From positions 1 to 54,535 of the forward strand of contig NZ_JACJON010000024.1 in NCBI RefSeq assembly GCF_014695585.1: a DNA stretch of 54,535 nt, given 5' to 3'. Made by a program: the position numbers and the translations under genes. Positions within the stretch are counted from its first letter, which is position 1. Each line of letters starts with the position of its first letter. This document shows positions 8,127 to 16,278 of this stretch, piece by piece. Source of the stretch: Microcoleus sp. FACHB-831 (GTDB taxonomy: Bacteria > Cyanobacteriota > Cyanobacteriia > Cyanobacteriales > FACHB-T130). The notes beneath the pieces were generated by a model that saw only the letters and a program-made list of their open reading frames with translations, was not told the DNA's origin and did no database searches.

Positions 8127-9041
8127 TTAGTCAATCGCGATGGAATAAACCCAGTCGCGATAATTCGTTTCTCTATTTTCTACGATCGCCGTCAGTTTTT
8201 CTCTGAGTTTTTCAGCAATTGGTCTATTTTTGGGCAATTCGTAGTTTTCAATTCTCTGCACTGGCACAATTTTTGCAGCCGTACCGCTCAAGAAAACTTC
8301 GTCAGCAATCAAAAGCTCAGACCTATCAACAGGACGCTCTATAGTTTTAATACCAAAGTCCCTAGCAATTGTCAGAATACTATCTCTAGTAATTCCTTCT
8401 AAAATATCCTGCTCGAATCCGGGGGTAACAATTTGCCCATTTTTCACTACAAATATATTCATCCCGGAAGCTTCACTGATTTTACCCTGAGAATTCATTA
8501 AAATGGCTTCATCAAAGCCAGATTCTACGGCTTCAGTTTTAGCCAAAGAAGAAGTAATATAAGCCCCGCTAATCTTCCCTCGTAGCGGCAAACTCCGATC
8601 TTCTTGTCGATACCAAGAGCTAATTCTACAGCTGACTCCCTCTGGAGACAAATAATCTCCTAATTCCAACCCATATACAAAAAAGTCTTTTTCTATGTCG
8701 TGGACTCTAGGTGCAATACCTAAACCTGATGTGTAAATAAAAGGCCGGATGTAAAAAGACGCAGTTGGCCTATTTTTTCTTACAAAATCAACTATAACTT
8801 CTTCAATTTTTTTGGCTGGCAAGTCGTATTGTAAAAGCTTTGCACTGTCGCTTAATCTTTGGCAATGACGGTCTAATCTAAACAGCAAAATTTTCTTAGA
8901 ATCTTCAGGATCGGGTATACCGCGCAATCCCCCAAAGGCTCCGGTTCCATAGTGTAAGGCATGAGTGGCAATGGAAATTTTAGCATCAGCAAAAGGTACA
9001 AATTCGTTTTGGAAGTAGGCAAATTGTAAAAAGTTATACAT
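8127..9041 (-). CDS. ilvE: Branched-chain amino acid aminotransferase
   Basis: 304 residues from ATG at 9041, the usual size of class IV PLP aminotransferases. The frame is open to 9176, but the 45 extra residues are not family-like and would read through a hairpin, so I use the ATG before YNFLQFAYFQNEFVPFADAK. Diagnostic pieces are HALHYGTGAFGGLRG near the N-terminus, the PLP lysine region SSLAKTEAVESGFDEAI, and SEASGMNIFVVKNG. It interconverts Val, Ile and Leu with their 2-oxo acids in the cytosol. A D-amino-acid aminotransferase or aminodeoxychorismate lyase is less likely given length and motifs. It lies downstream of a PhnD-like gene on the same strand, with a strong hairpin between (9073-9112). 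Confidence 0.9.
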   Translation of the reverse strand: MYNFLQFAYFQNEFVPFADAKISIATHALHYGTGAFGGLRGIPDPEDSKKILLFRLDRHCQRLSDSAKLLQYDLPAKKIEEVIVDFVRKNRPTASFYIRPFIYTSGLGIAPRVHDIEKDFFVYGLELGDYLSPEGVSCRISSWYRQEDRSLPLRGKISGAYITSSLAKTEAVESGFDEAILMNSQGKISEASGMNIFVVKNGQIVTPGFEQDILEGITRDSILTIARDFGIKTIERPVDRSELLIADEVFLSGTAAKIVPVQRIENYELPKNRPIAEKLREKLTAIVENRETNYRDWVYSIAID

Positions 9042-9072
9042 GGGTAAAGAGAACGATGAATGCGAGATGCAG

Positions 9073-9112
9073 TTAAACTCAGTAGGGCAGATAACTGCCC
9101 TGCTGAGTTTAA
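9073..9112 (-). terminator. 18-bp stem-loop between the PhnD-like gene and ilvE
   Basis: Arms 9073-9090 and 9095-9112 pair along 18 bases with one G-U pair and a 4-base loop (TTAAACTCAGTAGGGCAG / CTGCCCTGCTGAGTTTAA). It sits 31 bases before the ilvE start. No T-run follows on either strand. It may separate the two genes, act as a leader structure for ilvE, or be an interspersed palindrome. Confidence 0.5.
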
Positions 9113-9217
9113 CATTACCGCTTCTCAATTTCATAATCGACGATTTCGAGCGCGATCGCTCCAAAAAAATTACCATCCTCGTGGGTGTAAGCTGTCGGGG
9201 GAAAAACTCTGGCTGGT

Positions 9218-10033
9218 CTAAGCTTTACCGATGCTGTCGTAACCTGCTTGCACTGCATCATACATACTGGCGATCGCATCATACTCTTCCGACTGCATGG
9301 CAACGTAACCCTGTATGTGCGATCGCTTCATTGCATCTTGCAGTTCTGCATCTGGTTGCAATAGCGCCGACTGGATTTCCTTAATAAATTTCCACCCAAG
9401 CCGCTTCGCCGCAACGACGGGAGGCATCGGACATGGCCCGATGGACTCAACAACTCGTAAATTATTTGATAATTTAGGAAAATCGCGCAATTCTTGCTCT
9501 AGCACAGTACTATCGATAGCGGAACAGTCTGCTAGTCCTTCAACAACCCATCTAATCGAACGTTGATGCGAACCAGATTGAATTACCTTGCCAAAAAAGT
9601 TACTGGGGTGTCCAGCTTTTAATAGGCGATCGCGCAACAGGTTGTAGCCGCTGTTCGAGCCTGGATCGTTGTAGCACAACGTTTTACCTGCCAGATCCTC
9701 AAAGCTTTTGAGGCTGCTGTCAGCTTTGACAATAATATCCGAGAAGTAAACCGGGCGATCGCCATAGCGCAGGTTTTGGCATACTGGCGCAACTATCGCC
9801 TCTAGTTGATTGGGGACGACTCGGTGATGGCGGATGAACGGCAACCCACAGATAAAAGCAACGTCCAGGCGATCTTCCAGCATCGCCGGATCTTCAAGCG
9901 GATCGTACTCGCTTTGCACTATATGCACTTCTACATCAAAAACTCGCCCTAGATATGCCCCAACTGCCTTGTAAAACCAGAACATATTGGGAGCCAGGTA
10001 GGAGACTAACCTAAGTTTGTCCGGTCGGCTCAT
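9218..10033 (-). CDS. PhnD-like periplasmic-binding-fold protein without signal peptide
   Basis: 271 residues. The fold is that of phosphate/phosphite/phosphonate ABC binding proteins (PhnD-like): LVSYLAPNMFWFYKAVGAYL, DVAFICGLPFI, SFEDLAGKTLCYNDPGSNSG, and SGSHQRSIRWVVEGLADCSAID. The N-terminus (MSRPDKLRLVSYL) is neither a signal peptide nor a lipobox, and it starts directly on the first strand of the fold, so it should be cytosolic or exported by an unusual route. No permease or ATPase is adjacent. It is divergent from a Crp/Fnr regulator (86-bp gap), suggesting the regulator controls it or responds to its ligand. Confidence 0.75.
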   Translation of the reverse strand: MSRPDKLRLVSYLAPNMFWFYKAVGAYLGRVFDVEVHIVQSEYDPLEDPAMLEDRLDVAFICGLPFIRHHRVVPNQLEAIVAPVCQNLRYGDRPVYFSDIIVKADSSLKSFEDLAGKTLCYNDPGSNSGYNLLRDRLLKAGHPSNFFGKVIQSGSHQRSIRWVVEGLADCSAIDSTVLEQELRDFPKLSNNLRVVESIGPCPMPPVVAAKRLGWKFIKEIQSALLQPDAELQDAMKRSHIQGYVAMQSEEYDAIASMYDAVQAGYDSIGKA

Positions 10034-10119
10034 AGAAATTCTTTAGTTATAATCTACAGTTAGTCTATCGGGATACAGTATTTACTGGTAAAATTCCCTC
10101 ATACTTAAGGTTAATATCG

Positions 10120-10710
10120 ATGATCTCCTCCACGCTTATAGCTCCTGGCTCTGCTCAACTCAAGCGACGTAGATTTACGCGCCGCTCTCTACTACCGTTA
10201 GGACGGGATTATCTCTGGCAAATCGAAACAGGTATAGTTCGCACCTTAACCTTCAGCGAAGACGGCACGCCCATTACTCTTGGGTTGTGGGGGCCTGGGG
10301 ATATTGCTGGTAGAGTGCTATCGAAAGCGGATCATTATCAAATTGAATGTCTCACGTCTGTAGAGGCAACTATGCTACCCGCTGAGAGATGGAACCAAGC
10401 TAGCGAGGCTATGATCCTGCATATTCAGCGCTTTCAAGAATTCTTGGAGATTTTGCATTGCAGATCGGTTGATGCTTCGCTTTGGCGACTGCTAACTTGG
10501 TTGGCAAACAGGTTTGGTCGTGAAACAGAGCAAGGGCAACTAATCGAGTTGCGGTTGACTCATCAAGAAATTTCCGAACTAATTGGTGCTACGAGAGTAA
10601 CGGTTACGCGGCTGCTCAAAGAATTTGAGCAGCGGGGGATTATCCAGCGCCAACCTCACCACTTTATTGTTCTGCACGAGCAACAGCCTTTCTGGCACTA
10701 TGAAATTTAA
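10120..10710 (+). CDS. Crp/Fnr-family transcriptional regulator
   Basis: 196 residues, somewhat shorter than Crp. The N-terminal half is a cNMP-binding-like beta-roll (DYLWQIETGIVRTLTFSEDG; LGLWGPGDIAGRV), without a clear cyclic-nucleotide phosphate cassette. The C-terminal winged HTH is clear: LTHQEISELIGATRVTVTRL then LKEFEQRGII. The recognition helix resembles that of NtcA-type regulators, but the protein is not NtcA by overall sequence. It is transcribed away from the PhnD-like gene, and a DUF202 gene follows 31 bases downstream and may be co-transcribed. A TATAAT at 10048-10053 lies upstream in the + direction. Confidence 0.85.
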   Translation: MISSTLIAPGSAQLKRRRFTRRSLLPLGRDYLWQIETGIVRTLTFSEDGTPITLGLWGPGDIAGRVLSKADHYQIECLTSVEATMLPAERWNQASEAMILHIQRFQEFLEILHCRSVDASLWRLLTWLANRFGRETEQGQLIELRLTHQEISELIGATRVTVTRLLKEFEQRGIIQRQPHHFIVLHEQQPFWHYEI

Positions 10711-10741
10711 TAATATTCAAGTGCTGTAAAGAGGTTGAGGG

Positions 10742-11140
10742 GTGAGCAATACAGAAATTAAAGGGCGGCTGAATCCGTCGCGGGTGCGAGATCACCTAGC
10801 AAATGAGCGCACCTATTTAGCATGGATGCGTACCGCGATCGCCCTGATGGGCTTTGGCGTTGTTATCGTGCGCCTCCGCGCCTTCCGTCCGCCTATTCTC
10901 CCCCATCCCGGCAATGGCTGGAAATTGGGTTTACTTTTCTCCCTAGTTGGTTTAGCAACTGTTTTACTATCCACTCAGCACTACTTCGCCGTCCGTCGTG
11001 ACATTGATGAGGATACTTATGAACCCGCAGATCGATGGGTTATCCTTTTTAGCCTCGCCATTACCATCTTGGGAGCTGGGGTTATCTATTTCGTCTTCAC
11101 AGCCCCCCTCAACCCCTTAAGTCCCGTTGTTCCTGAGTAA
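10742..11140 (+). CDS. DUF202 membrane protein
   Basis: 132 residues starting at GTG (10742), preceded by GAGGTTGAGGG as ribosome site. Family signature: RDHLANERTYLAWMRTAIAL followed by MGFGVVIV, then two more hydrophobic segments (GLLFSLVGLATVLLSTQHYF and WVILFSLAITILGAGVIYFV), so three transmembrane helices. This matches the DUF202 (YidH-like) inner membrane family, function unknown. It follows the Crp/Fnr gene by 31 bases, probably in the same transcript, and a GGCAACGG/CCGTTGCC hairpin (11154-11185) lies just after it. Confidence 0.85.
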   Translation: MSNTEIKGRLNPSRVRDHLANERTYLAWMRTAIALMGFGVVIVRLRAFRPPILPHPGNGWKLGLLFSLVGLATVLLSTQHYFAVRRDIDEDTYEPADRWVILFSLAITILGAGVIYFVFTAPLNPLSPVVPE

Positions 11141-11153
11141 GTAAACAACTTCT

Positions 11154-11185
11154 GGCAACGGTTATGTTTATAAATGGCCGTTGCC
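11154..11185 (+). terminator. Hairpin after the DUF202 gene
   Basis: GGCAACGG (11154-11161) pairs with CCGTTGCC (11178-11185) across a 16-base AT-rich loop, 13 bases after the stop codon. The missing T-run lowers confidence that it is a true intrinsic terminator. Confidence 0.4.
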
Positions 11186-11372
11186 GATACCTTACCTCAA
11201 ACGCATAATTTTTTATAATTCTTTAATTTATTAGATAAATAAATGCTGTATTTTTAGCACGAACAACTTATAATATCCGGTTGATCTATCAAAATTAAGT
11301 ATTTTAAATTTGGTAATTTCTCATTAATACGCGCCTGAATTATTTTATGGGTAAAAGCTAGAGGAGTAGAAC

Positions 11373-11957
11373 ATGGCTATCCTGCAACTAGAAGACGGTA
11401 CGATTTACACTAATCTCGCTGAAATTACCCGCGAACTTGCTCATCTCAATATCCAGTTGAAACGCTGTCCTGTAAGAAAAAACCTGGAGCTGCCTGGATT
11501 GTTAGAACAGGACATTCTCAACATCGTTGAGAAAGAGCAGGTATTGGCTGCTGTTAGCAATCACTTTAGGGAAGTCAAGCGCAGCGCTGGCTATATGTGG
11601 CGCGACTTGCTCGTGTTGCACCCTGGTTCGTTTAGTCTTTATGCACTAATAACCCACTTCGATCGCTGCCACATCCATACAGATGACGAAGCGCTTTACA
11701 TCCTTGCTGGGGAGTGCATCTTCGGATTTGTGCGTCCTGATGGTAGCCAAGTAGAACTAATCGTGCAACCAGAGGAGTATATTAATGTTCCAGGCGGTAC
11801 GGAGCATTGGTTTAGTCTGACAGCTTCGTTTAATATCAAAGCGGTAAGATATTTCACTACCGCAGGCGGCTGGACGCCGCACTATACCAACACCGAAATT
11901 AGTTTCCGGCAATCTGTTGCGAAAAGATCTAAGGGCGATCGCGAGTTGGGCTTATAA
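11373..11957 (+). CDS. mtnD: Acireductone dioxygenase (ARD)
   Basis: 194 residues, cupin fold. Metal ligands are visible in HIHTDDEALYIL (His-x-His-x3-Glu) and the later His in PGGTEHWF; GYMWRDLLVLHPG and KAVRYFTTAGGWTPHYTNT are also family hallmarks. The enzyme oxidises acireductone in the methionine salvage pathway: the Fe form gives the methionine precursor and formate, the Ni form gives CO and methylthiopropionate. The bound metal cannot be read from sequence. No other mtn gene is nearby. GAGGAGTAGAAC precedes the ATG and supports the start. The region before it (11186-11372) is AT-rich. Confidence 0.9.
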   Translation: MAILQLEDGTIYTNLAEITRELAHLNIQLKRCPVRKNLELPGLLEQDILNIVEKEQVLAAVSNHFREVKRSAGYMWRDLLVLHPGSFSLYALITHFDRCHIHTDDEALYILAGECIFGFVRPDGSQVELIVQPEEYINVPGGTEHWFSLTASFNIKAVRYFTTAGGWTPHYTNTEISFRQSVAKRSKGDRELGL

Positions 11958-12015
11958 GGCAATATTTCCCAAAGCTTTTGGATTCTCTGTAACAACGAAA
12001 TACCAAGAAAACAAG

Positions 12016-12588
12016 TTACTGCTGCTCTACATCTTCGGTAGATTCAGTATCTTTACCCTTTGTTTTCGTCGGCTTGTAGTCATCAAGACGAACCAAGGGA
12101 GACTTCTTGAGCTTCTTCACTCCGCTGAGAACTACTAACGAAAACAGCGTTCCAATAAGACACATTAGCCATAGCCCGCAGCCTGCTGCTGCTCCCAATC
12201 CAGCAGCCAGCCAAATAGTTGCTGCGCTAGTTAGCCCTTTTACCTCTGTTTTACCAAGGTCGTGACGAGATTGTTGCAGAATCATTCCTGCTCCCAAAAA
12301 GCCTACTCCTGTGGCAACACCTTGAATGGTTCGACTCAGAGCATTAGTAGAGTAAAAGGTACTCTCACCATCAACCTGCAAGGGAATCATCACAAACGCG
12401 GCAGCGCCTAAGCTCACAATCATAAAAGTTCTGACACCCGCTGGTCTACCAGGCTGTTCGCGGTTCATGCCAATCGCACCGCCAACTAGCAGCGCGGTAG
12501 TTAGCCTGAAGGTTATACTCTGCCAATCGCTGGAGCTGAAAAAGATGGAACTCATTGTCTGGAATCCCGGAAGAACTAGAACACCCAT
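12016..12588 (-). CDS. MgtC/SapB-family inner membrane protein
   Basis: 190 residues. Motifs GAIGMNREQPGRPAGVRTFM and GVATGVGFLGAGMILQ are the MgtC/SapB signature. About four to five transmembrane helices are visible, followed by a charged C-terminal tail (KPTKTKGKDTESTEDVEQQ) that is longer than in the minimal family. MgtC modulates growth in low Mg2+ and inhibits ATP synthase in some pathogens; in cyanobacteria the role is open. An internal ATG at 12555 (MSSIFFSSSDWQ) is an alternative start, since neither has a convincing ribosome site. The 3' end is convergent with acireductone dioxygenase, 58 bases apart. Confidence 0.85.
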   Translation of the reverse strand: MGVLVLPGFQTMSSIFFSSSDWQSITFRLTTALLVGGAIGMNREQPGRPAGVRTFMIVSLGAAAFVMIPLQVDGESTFYSTNALSRTIQGVATGVGFLGAGMILQQSRHDLGKTEVKGLTSAATIWLAAGLGAAAGCGLWLMCLIGTLFSLVVLSGVKKLKKSPLVRLDDYKPTKTKGKDTESTEDVEQQ

Positions 12589-12948
12589 CTCTCAGTGTGC
12601 CAACGTGCTGATTGGATTTTGCCCCACTCAAGTTGTTTGTGACTAGCTAGGCGATACTTTTATAGATCTCAAGCTAACTACGGAAACTCGCTCGGCTTAC
12701 TGAAGATTTACATTAAGTCTAGGTTAAGAGAGGATTAAATTCAACAATAAACTTATTAAGTAGCGATCGCCATTTTGTCTGGGTGGTAGATGCGATCGCG
12801 CCGAGAAATTCTTCCCTAGCTGAAGTTTTAATATCCTGAAACCCAACAAATGCTTATCCTTAAGCGAACAGTATTGCGTCTAAGTTGCCACAAAAAAGCC
12901 GCTTAGACCAAAATTTCGATCTAAGCGGCTTTTGCCTAACACTTGAAT
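12589..12948. other. Intergenic region between mgtC-like gene and cysK
   Basis: Contains two HIP1-type sites and the cysK terminator (12894-12933). It should hold the promoter of the MgtC-like gene (reading left). I see no gene or known RNA here. Confidence 0.4.
12894..12933 (-). terminator. Rho-independent terminator of the rrf2-cysK operon
   Basis: On the minus strand AAAAGCCGCTTAGA pairs with TCTAAGCGGCTTTT (arms 12920-12933 and 12894-12907), and the right side continues to T6. It lies 15 bases past the cysK stop codon, a canonical terminator position. Confidence 0.8.
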
Positions 12949-13911
12949 TTAGTTAACATAGGCAGCTTCTAGCACTTCTGGATCTCGGAACAAAGGCGTA
13001 CTTAGGTAACGTTCGCCATAACTTGGTTGCACCATTACAATCAAACGCCCTGCATTCTCTACTCGTCTGGCAACTCGAATCGCCGCTGCTAAAGCCGCGC
13101 CGGAAGAAATACCTGAGAGCAAGCCCTCTTCGCGGGCTAGACGGCGACCATAATACATCGACTCGTCATCGCTGATGGTAACAACTTCATCAATTAGGTC
13201 TGTTCGCAGCACTTCTGGGATAAATCCAGCGCCAATTCCTTGAATTTTATGCGCTCCTGGTTTACCTCCAGAGATAACTGGACTGCTGACTGGTTCAACA
13301 GCGATCGCCTGAAAACTAGGCTTGCGCTGTTTAATTACCTCAGCTACCCCGGTAAGCGTGCCACCAGTACCAATCCCAGCCACTAGAATATCTACCTCGC
13401 CGTCGGTATCAGCCCAAATTTCTTCGGCTGTTGTCTCGCGGTGAACTTGGGGGTTGGCTGGGTTGCGGAACTGTTGCGGCATATAAGCATTGGGAGTCGT
13501 GGCGGTAATTTCTTCCGCACGCGCGATCGCCCCCCTCATCCCTGCAACTCCAGGTGTCAGTTCTAGTCGGGCACCATAGGCTTTAAGCATAGCCTGCCGT
13601 TCTTCGCTCATCGTCTCTGGCATCGTCAAAATCAAGGGGTAGCCTTTAGCCGCCGCCACCATCGCCAAGGCAATGCCAGTGTTGCCAGAAGTGGGTTCGA
13701 CCAGAATAGTTTTTCCCGGCTGAATTAAACCAGCCTCCTCTGCTGCCTCAATCATTTTCACGCCGATGCGGTCTTTTACAGAAGACGCTGGGTTCATACC
13801 CTCTAGCTTGACAACTATTCGAGCCAAACATCCTTCCGATTGAGGAATACGATTTAACTGAACCAGAGGTGTATGGCCAACCAGTTCAGTGATATTGCGA
13901 GCAATCCGCAT
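12949..13911 (-). CDS. cysK: Cysteine synthase (O-acetylserine sulfhydrylase)
   Basis: 320 residues. PLP-binding Lys46 in [11 protein letters not shown], substrate loop TSGNTG (about 74-79), phosphate-binding GTGGT, and [11 protein letters not shown] near the C-terminus identify the beta-replacement fold II family of CysK type. It makes cysteine from O-acetylserine and sulfide in the cytosol. The start has a clear ribosome site (AAGGTGG). It begins 18 bases after the rrf2 gene, so both are on one transcript, implying control by the Rrf2 protein as with CymR in Firmicutes. A strong terminator follows. CysM or cystathionine synthase activity is possible but less likely. Confidence 0.93.
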   Translation of the reverse strand: MRIARNITELVGHTPLVQLNRIPQSEGCLARIVVKLEGMNPASSVKDRIGVKMIEAAEEAGLIQPGKTILVEPTSGNTGIALAMVAAAKGYPLILTMPETMSEERQAMLKAYGARLELTPGVAGMRGAIARAEEITATTPNAYMPQQFRNPANPQVHRETTAEEIWADTDGEVDILVAGIGTGGTLTGVAEVIKQRKPSFQAIAVEPVSSPVISGGKPGAHKIQGIGAGFIPEVLRTDLIDEVVTISDDESMYYGRRLAREEGLLSGISSGAALAAAIRVARRVENAGRLIVMVQPSYGERYLSTPLFRDPEVLEAAYVN

Positions 13912-13929
13912 ATTTCCACCTTTTCAACG

Positions 13930-14370
13930 CTAAATGTGGTACATGGTATTTAACTGTTGGCCCTCATCCCGTTTTTCGCACAAATCCTGTAAGGTGTAGC
14001 GCTGGAAGACTGCCTCTGCTGCCATAGTAGCTTCCCGCCAAACTTGCTGAATGACAAAATCCTCCATTGTTTGGGATGCAGCCTGACCTTCTGGTTCTGG
14101 GTTCTTAATCCCTTCCAGACAAGCCAAAATCTCCATCAGGGAAATTTGCCTCGGTTCGCGAGCCAGCAAATAACCGCCTTTAGCGCCTCGCTGACTGCGG
14201 ACAATGCCACAACGCCGTAGCATCATCAACAGTTGCGCTAGATAACGGTCTGGTATTTGCCGATCGGCAGCAATTTGGTCAATTTGCAGGAAGTCTCCCT
14301 GCTCGTAGTGGCTGGCTATTTTTAAAAGAGCCAACAAAGCGTACTTCACCTTTGAGGACAGTTCCATCAT
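13930..14370 (-). CDS. Rrf2-family transcriptional regulator, CymR-like
   Basis: 146 residues. The N-terminal winged HTH is typical: LSSKVKYALLALLKIASHYE, ADRQIPDRYLAQLLMMLRRC, and RGAKGGYLLAREPRQISLMEIL. The three-cysteine Fe-S cluster motif of IscR/NsrR is missing (only scattered Cys in RRCG, LACLEG and LCEK), so it is probably a cluster-free regulator like CymR, which controls cysteine synthesis together with CysK. The adjacent cysK gene in the same operon supports that role. Two copies of a 14-bp sequence upstream (14392-14405 and 14461-14474) are candidate operators for autoregulation. Confidence 0.88.
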   Translation of the reverse strand: MMELSSKVKYALLALLKIASHYEQGDFLQIDQIAADRQIPDRYLAQLLMMLRRCGIVRSQRGAKGGYLLAREPRQISLMEILACLEGIKNPEPEGQAASQTMEDFVIQQVWREATMAAEAVFQRYTLQDLCEKRDEGQQLNTMYHI

Positions 14371-14391
14371 CTAACGGCCAACGTAGCACTC

Positions 14392-14484
14392 TACTATACT
14401 ACGGTTATCCGATAGATTTTTTGTATTTTAAAATGATTTCTTTTGTTTAAGCTAGTGAATTACTATACTACGGTATTCCTACCG
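14392..14484 (-). promoter_or_regulatory. Candidate Rrf2 operators and promoter of rrf2-cysK
   Basis: TACTATACTACGGT occurs exactly twice, at 14392-14405 and 14461-14474 (69 bases apart). The second copy runs into a perfect dyad CGGTA-TTCC-TACCG (14471-14484), and the first copy runs into a degenerate version of the same dyad. On the minus strand each copy reads ACCGTAGTATAGTA and contains TATAGT, a good -10 box. The first copy is 21 bases before the rrf2 ATG. The binding protein is inferred from context. Confidence 0.55.
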
Positions 14485-15058
14485 ATTTGTAGTAATTTAT
14501 GTTTTCGTCGGGGCAAGAGGTGGTGAATGTGGGATTTAACATATGAATCCCAGCTGAGAAATTGAGATAATCTCACAACGCTTGGAGGTAGAAGCTACTG
14601 CACTTCACGCAAGGGGGAGAAAGAACTTATCGTTTTTTAGTTGTGCGATCGCTGGTAAAAAATTATGCCCCCATACCAAGGCTTCTTCCCTCTATAGCAA
14701 TCCAAGCCAGCCTAGATTTTTGCTTTCTTATATAAGATGAGTTACTCGTGAAAACTTGTTAGCGGTCAGTTTTTTCTGGTTAAGCACACTTGCGACTGAA
14801 GCTCAAATGAGTTATCGCCAAGATAAAAGGCTTATGAAAACTGTCAGGCTAGGCTGTGTCCACTCGCTTTTATATAAAATTCCAGAGAAATATCCGAAAT
14901 TTCATTGAGACTTGGTGTAGCAGTTGAATGTAAGGAAGCAAGTATTCTCCGCAATACTTAAAGAAAAATTTTATAAAAGAGCGTGCATCTACTGCTGAAA
15001 AATTGCGTAAAATTACGAATTTAATCGTTAATTGCAATACGAAGAACCAGGAAAACCA
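14485..15058. other. Gene-free region before the LuxR-type gene
   Basis: About 570 bases with no recognisable gene or RNA family. A TATAGCAATCC fragment at 14694-14704 resembles the end of a common cyanobacterial interspersed repeat (a similar fragment is at 739-749). Frames are short on both strands. Confidence 0.3.
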
Positions 15059-15421
15059 ATGATTTCCCAACAAGAAATGCTGAATGATTTCGTAAAAAAC
15101 GTTGCTACTTCGGCTCCAGCAAAAGTGATTCAAGGAACTGAGGAAACAGTGGATGAGGTTATCTTTGAATCTGATGTTGATGGCATACGTTATTATGTTG
15201 TGCGCTGCCGACCAAAGATGGATAATAAGGTTAGCCTTAGCGCCCGCGAACAAGCGATCGCTAACCTAATCGCTCAAGGGCTTCCTAATAAGCAAATCGG
15301 TATAATATTAAATATTAGTCCTTGGACGGTCGCCACGCATCTGCGGCGGATTTTTACTAAGCTGGGCGTTACATCAAGAGCAGCAATGGTTGCAAGACTA
15401 AAAGAAGAAAATGTTTTATAG
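15059..15421 (+). CDS. LuxR/FixJ-type HTH protein lacking a receiver domain
   Basis: 120 residues from ATG at 15059, which has AGGAAAACC just upstream; an in-frame TTG at 15032 would add nine residues without a better ribosome site. The C-terminal 60 residues are a GerE/LuxR HTH: LSAREQAIANLIAQGLPNKQ, then IGIILNISPWTVATHLRRIF and TKLGVTSRAAMVARL. The N-terminal 55 residues contain a small beta-rich stretch (VIFESDVDGIRYYVVRCRP) that is not a receiver domain and that I do not recognise. It may sense a ligand or partner. It is a single gene, flanked by gene-free regions. Confidence 0.85.
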   Translation: MISQQEMLNDFVKNVATSAPAKVIQGTEETVDEVIFESDVDGIRYYVVRCRPKMDNKVSLSAREQAIANLIAQGLPNKQIGIILNISPWTVATHLRRIFTKLGVTSRAAMVARLKEENVL

Positions 15422-15540
15422 TAGGACAAATTTAGTCTACTAAAAACTAAGGCGATCGCTGGTAGTAATTAAAAATCTACGGATGCGATCGCGCAACATA
15501 TTCTAAGTTTTAAAGCCTTTTAACAGAAAGGTACACCACT

Positions 15541-16278
15541 ATGTTTTGGAAACAGCGACGCTCAAATTTAACGACTACTTGTATCGTGTTAGTTTTGGCT
15601 TTGTTGATGTTTTGCTTGCCAATATTGGCGAAAACACCCCCACCTGCTCCCTCGCCTACTCCCTCCCCTATTAAGTTACCTACTCCACCACCGACAGGCA
15701 ATAGCGGTCGCAGAGCGTCCGCAGGTACGCGAGGAGAGTGCCAAAGTGACAAACCTTTAACTGCATTGGTTCAAGAAACTTCATTCAGCTTAACTACTGC
15801 TGAATATCCGACACTATTTGTTTATATTCCTCAAACTGACGCAAAGTCGGCAGAGTTTGTCTTAGCTGATGAAAACAAAGGGGATATATACCAGGGAAAG
15901 TTCAATATTGCTAGCAAATCTGGTGTTTTTAGCCTTAGCCTTCCTGTTGGTTCAATCTTACCAGCGCTAGAAGTTGGCAAGAAGTATCAATGGAGTTTTT
16001 CATTAATATGCGATGTCGAGGATCGAGCAAGAGATGTGAATATAAACGGTTCAATTCAAAGAGTTAACTTAAGCGCCGATCTTGTTCCTAAACTAGAGAA
16101 TGCATCCATGGGCGATCGCATAAATATTTATTTAAAAGAAGGCATTTGGCACGACGCTCTTATAACTTTAGCCTCTTTACGCCGCGAGAATCCCAATGAT
16201 TCATCGCTAGCTAAAGAATGGGCAAATATGTTGCAGCAAGTTGACTTGGAGGATATTGCTGAAGAACCTATAAATTAA
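15541..16278 (+). CDS. DUF928 secreted protein
   Basis: 245 residues with a signal peptide (TTTCIVLVLALLMFCLPILA), a Pro-rich linker (TPPPAPSPTPSPIKLPTPPP), and a DUF928 domain from about residue 70: PTLFVYIPQTDAKSAEFVLA, GVFSLSLPVG, ALEVGKKYQWSFSLICD, INGSIQRV. DUF928 proteins are found mainly in cyanobacteria, often near CHAT/CHASE2 or TPR genes, and are of unknown function. None of those partners is adjacent here. The ATG is preceded by CAGAAAGGTACACCACT, a fair ribosome site. It is expected in the periplasm or cell envelope. Confidence 0.85.
   Translation: MFWKQRRSNLTTTCIVLVLALLMFCLPILAKTPPPAPSPTPSPIKLPTPPPTGNSGRRASAGTRGECQSDKPLTALVQETSFSLTTAEYPTLFVYIPQTDAKSAEFVLADENKGDIYQGKFNIASKSGVFSLSLPVGSILPALEVGKKYQWSFSLICDVEDRARDVNINGSIQRVNLSADLVPKLENASMGDRINIYLKEGIWHDALITLASLRRENPNDSSLAKEWANMLQQVDLEDIAEEPIN

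Noticed and set aside
9042-9176. 45-residue N-terminal extension of ilvE
   Set aside because: It reads through a perfect hairpin, is not family-like, and the ATG at 9041 gives the normal length.
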